DNA of 27,563 nt from DATGMS01 sp040905145 (GTDB lineage: Bacteria; Bacteroidota; Bacteroidia; Cytophagales; Cyclobacteriaceae). This document shows positions 25,649 through 27,563 of this stretch, piece by piece. Both the position numbers and the translations under genes were made by a program. A model generated the notes under the pieces. It made no database searches. It was not told the origin of the DNA and saw only the letters and a list, made by a program, of their open reading frames with translations. Each line of letters begins with the position of its first letter. Positions within the stretch are counted from its first letter, which is position 1. The stretch lies in NCBI GenBank assembly GCA_040905145.1, contig JBBDSC010000158.1, forward strand, positions 1-27,563, given 5' to 3'.

Positions 25649-27337
25649 ATGAGTGAAATTTGCCACATTTCCCCTCCTGTTAAAGCAACTTCCCCTGTGG
25701 TAGAGCCTCCTAATCATGTGCAAAATGAAGGTCATGTGCCATATGATCAGCAAATCAATAAAGGTTCAAATTCCGCATACCTAATCGCTCAACCCAAACT
25801 TACCGTTGGCTCTCCAGATGATCCGTATGAAAAAGAAGCGGAGGCTGTTGCAGATAAAGTGATGCGGATGCCGGACCAGAATTTTATCCAGCGGAAATGT
25901 GAAGGGTGTGAAGAGGAAGAAAAATTGCAAAGAAAGCCATTGCCTTATTCGGTCAATTCATTCATTCAAACAAAAAACAACCATTCTGTTCCTACGGTTT
26001 CAGATTACCTGTCCCAATCCATCCAATCTTCCAAAGGAAAAGGATCTTCAATGGATCCTTCTACCACCTCATTTATGTCCAGCCATTTTGGAACCGATTT
26101 CTCTCCTGTTAAAATCCATACAGATGCTGAAGCGGTGCAGATGAGCCGGGAACTTAATGCCAAGGCGTTTACTGTAGGAAGTGATGTTTACTTTAATCAG
26201 GGGCAGTATCAACCCGGATCAGAACAAGGAAAACATTTGTTGGCGCATGAGTTGACACATACGGTGCAGCAGCGTGGAATAAAAAACCATACTGCACAAC
26301 CTTCCATCCAAAAAGATCCTGAAAATCAAATAAGAAGAAGCCTTGCCTTGGAGAGTACAGTGGAGATTTGCCACAGGGTTTTGTTTTCAAGAAAAATCAA
26401 AATTTCCAAAGGGGGTTTAAGGGTTGTTTTATTATTAGATAAACATGACACGGCTATCCCCAATTGTCACAATCATAAATTTTGGGTCACCTTGACCAGA
26501 TCTGTGGATTGGTGGCCAGACGATGAAATAGCTACCTGTAATGCGCAGACGGGTGCTACCCGGTCATTTTCATTTAAGAACCTTTCCTCTGCCACATATT
26601 ATTTGACGATTCACCGTTCATTCGATAATCCAAATTGTTGTATAAAAGGAGATATCCTTGTTTTTGATGAACCGGTTAGTGGAGATTCTTCTGGTTGTGT
26701 TCGGGACAAAGATCCATCTGCCATGGACATTGTGCATGGGGCATTGGATCTTGCAGGGTTTATTCCAGTGCTTGGTGCAATCCCGGATGGCGTAAACGCT
26801 GCTATCTATGCAATAGAAGGGGATTGGTCGAATGCTGGTTTTTCTGCGGTAGCCATGGTGCCGGGTTGGGGAGATGGGGTGAAATTAGGGGCAATGGCTG
26901 GAAAAAGTGCGATAAAAGTTTCCGAAAAAGCTGCTGTTAAATTAGGTGAAGAGGGCATTGCAAAAGGCTTAAAAGAGGTAAAAGCAGTAAGTAAGGTGGA
27001 AAAAGAAGCAGCTGAGAAAACCGCTAAGGAGGCACAAGAAAAAGCAGCCAAGGAGGCCGAACAAAAAGCGGCTAAAGAAACGTCGGAAAAAGGAAAGGGT
27101 AAGAAGGAAAAAGGAGGTAAATATACCTGTTTTGGCCGTAGCTTTGTCCTACAGATACCCAGTGCACTTCCAGAGCATAAATGTCCCGATGAAATCACAA
27201 AAAACCGTATTGATGGGCCTTCTGTTAGCGGTCCAAGTGAGGAGGCAGCTTGCCTAGCCGCCAAACATGCTTTCAATGCCATTATGCCCCGAGGCTGTAG
27301 GCCGAAACACCTTAAATGCGTATGTACAAAGCGATGA
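25649..27337 (+). CDS. DUF4157-containing eCIS effector with C-terminal toxin-like domain
   Basis: This 562-residue protein is modular. A leader with PKLTVGSPDDPYEKEAEAVADKV and IQRKCEGCEEEEK (about 50-97) precedes a full DUF4157 domain (about 145-208) with a zinc-metalloprotease motif HELTH (His200, Glu201, His204). Residues about 230-345 form a Cys-containing, strand-rich region. Residues 357-418 are a hydrophobic pre-toxin-like segment (ALDLAGFIPVLGAIPDGVNAAIYAIEGDW). A Lys/Ala/Glu-rich helix-linker follows (about 434-491), then a 71-residue C-terminal domain with PRGCRPKHLKCVC. That architecture, an N-terminal delivery domain and a short variable tip, is what polymorphic toxins and eCIS effectors show. 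DUF4157 is known as an eCIS cargo marker; the toxic activity of the tip is not identified. Its stop overlaps the next gene. Confidence 0.85.
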   Translation: MSEICHISPPVKATSPVVEPPNHVQNEGHVPYDQQINKGSNSAYLIAQPKLTVGSPDDPYEKEAEAVADKVMRMPDQNFIQRKCEGCEEEEKLQRKPLPYSVNSFIQTKNNHSVPTVSDYLSQSIQSSKGKGSSMDPSTTSFMSSHFGTDFSPVKIHTDAEAVQMSRELNAKAFTVGSDVYFNQGQYQPGSEQGKHLLAHELTHTVQQRGIKNHTAQPSIQKDPENQIRRSLALESTVEICHRVLFSRKIKISKGGLRVVLLLDKHDTAIPNCHNHKFWVTLTRSVDWWPDDEIATCNAQTGATRSFSFKNLSSATYYLTIHRSFDNPNCCIKGDILVFDEPVSGDSSGCVRDKDPSAMDIVHGALDLAGFIPVLGAIPDGVNAAIYAIEGDWSNAGFSAVAMVPGWGDGVKLGAMAGKSAIKVSEKAAVKLGEEGIAKGLKEVKAVSKVEKEAAEKTAKEAQEKAAKEAEQKAAKETSEKGKGKKEKGGKYTCFGRSFVLQIPSALPEHKCPDEITKNRIDGPSVSGPSEEAACLAAKHAFNAIMPRGCRPKHLKCVCTKR

Positions 27338-27563
27338 GGCCCGATAAAGAATTGAAGAAAAAACTTGATCGCTTTTTGGAAAAAATTCCATCCGAGGGAC
27401 GTGAGCAGGTGCAGGAACTTATTGCAAATGTTGTGAAGGAAGGAGGAACTTCCGAAAATACCTTAATAAAAATGGCAAACGACCAGCTACTCAGTAATTC
27501 CTTACGGTTGAAGGTCTATTGGCTGCTTCCACGGTTGGGCGTTAAAGATGCCGAAAAAATCCT
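27334..27563 (+). CDS. Partial helical protein coupled to the effector; possible immunity or accessory gene
   Basis: The gene starts with ATG inside the effector's terminal codons (ATGA at 27334-27337) and runs off the window, giving 76 residues. The visible part begins MRPDKELKKKLDRFLEKIPSE and is fully alpha-helical in appearance, with a HEAT-like pattern (LLSNSLRLKVYWLLPRLGVKDAEKI). It has no signal peptide. The four-base overlap means strong translational coupling to the toxin-like gene. By analogy with toxin-immunity pairs it may neutralise the effector, or it may be a cargo chaperone. No family can be assigned from this fragment. Confidence 0.7.
   Translation, partial: MRPDKELKKKLDRFLEKIPSEGREQVQELIANVVKEGGTSENTLIKMANDQLLSNSLRLKVYWLLPRLGVKDAEKI

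Noticed and set aside
26806..27282. 158-codon minus-strand open frame inside the effector
   Set aside because: It mirrors the repetitive Lys/Ala/Glu-coding stretch and has low-complexity Ser/Ala/Phe composition; a shadow of the real gene.
1..27563. CRISPR arrays, tRNA or rRNA genes, transposases and integrase/attachment sites
   Set aside because: None seen on either strand; the locus shows no visible mobile-element boundary within this window.

Overview
The window carries one nearly complete extracellular contractile injection system (eCIS) locus, of the Afp/PVC/MAC-like class, from a bacterium that is almost certainly a member of the Bacteroidota. The evidence for that assignment is the AT-rich composition, scarce Shine-Dalgarno sequences, two probable TTG starts, a PAS-LuxR regulator of a type common in this phylum, and subunit forms (a small DUF5908-like protein, an approximately 930-residue protein in the afp13 slot, QRKCxxCEEE-type DUF4157 cargo) that I associate with Bacteroidota eCIS. 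I cannot name the genus; Cytophagales or a relative is a guess.

Layout. Positions 1-1465 hold a minus-strand RhlE-like DEAD-box RNA helicase, probably unrelated housekeeping. Positions 1466-2005 are non-coding. A minus-strand PAS-LuxR regulator (2006-2686) is divergent from everything downstream. The 257-bp divergent region contains a perfect 8+8 bp inverted repeat (2772-2794) next to a TATAAT hexamer, a good candidate operator and promoter. A long plus-strand array then runs from 2944 to at least 24551 with short or overlapping junctions. It begins with a large enzyme that looks like glycosyltransferase + second glycosyltransferase-like domain + methyltransferase, directly ahead of the structural genes.

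Structural genes in order: cap/terminator (DUF4255, Afp16-like), an unrecognised 350-aa protein, a single sheath, two tube-type proteins, a 52-aa DUF5908-like protein, a LysM tube/baseplate adaptor (Afp7-like), VgrG/gp5-gp27-like spike, PAAR tip, gp25-like wedge, baseplate J-like (Afp11-like), Afp12-like wedge, an unrecognised 927-aa protein in the afp13 position, tape measure (Afp14-like), and an AAA+ ATPase (Afp15-like). Together these supply sheath, tube, spike, baseplate, cap, ruler and assembly ATPase.

The cargo region follows (24582 to the end). The first cargo gene is interrupted by a 100-N assembly gap just where its DUF4157 core should be. The second is an intact DUF4157 protein with an HELTH zinc-protease motif, a hydrophobic pre-toxin-like segment, a Lys/Ala/Glu-rich linker and a small Cys-containing C-terminal domain. 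Its stop overlaps the start of a further gene (ATGA) that runs off the window and could be an immunity or accessory gene. The least conventional elements are the triple-domain sugar/methyl-transfer enzyme at the head of the locus, the toxin plus coupled downstream gene, and the two large structural proteins of unknown role.
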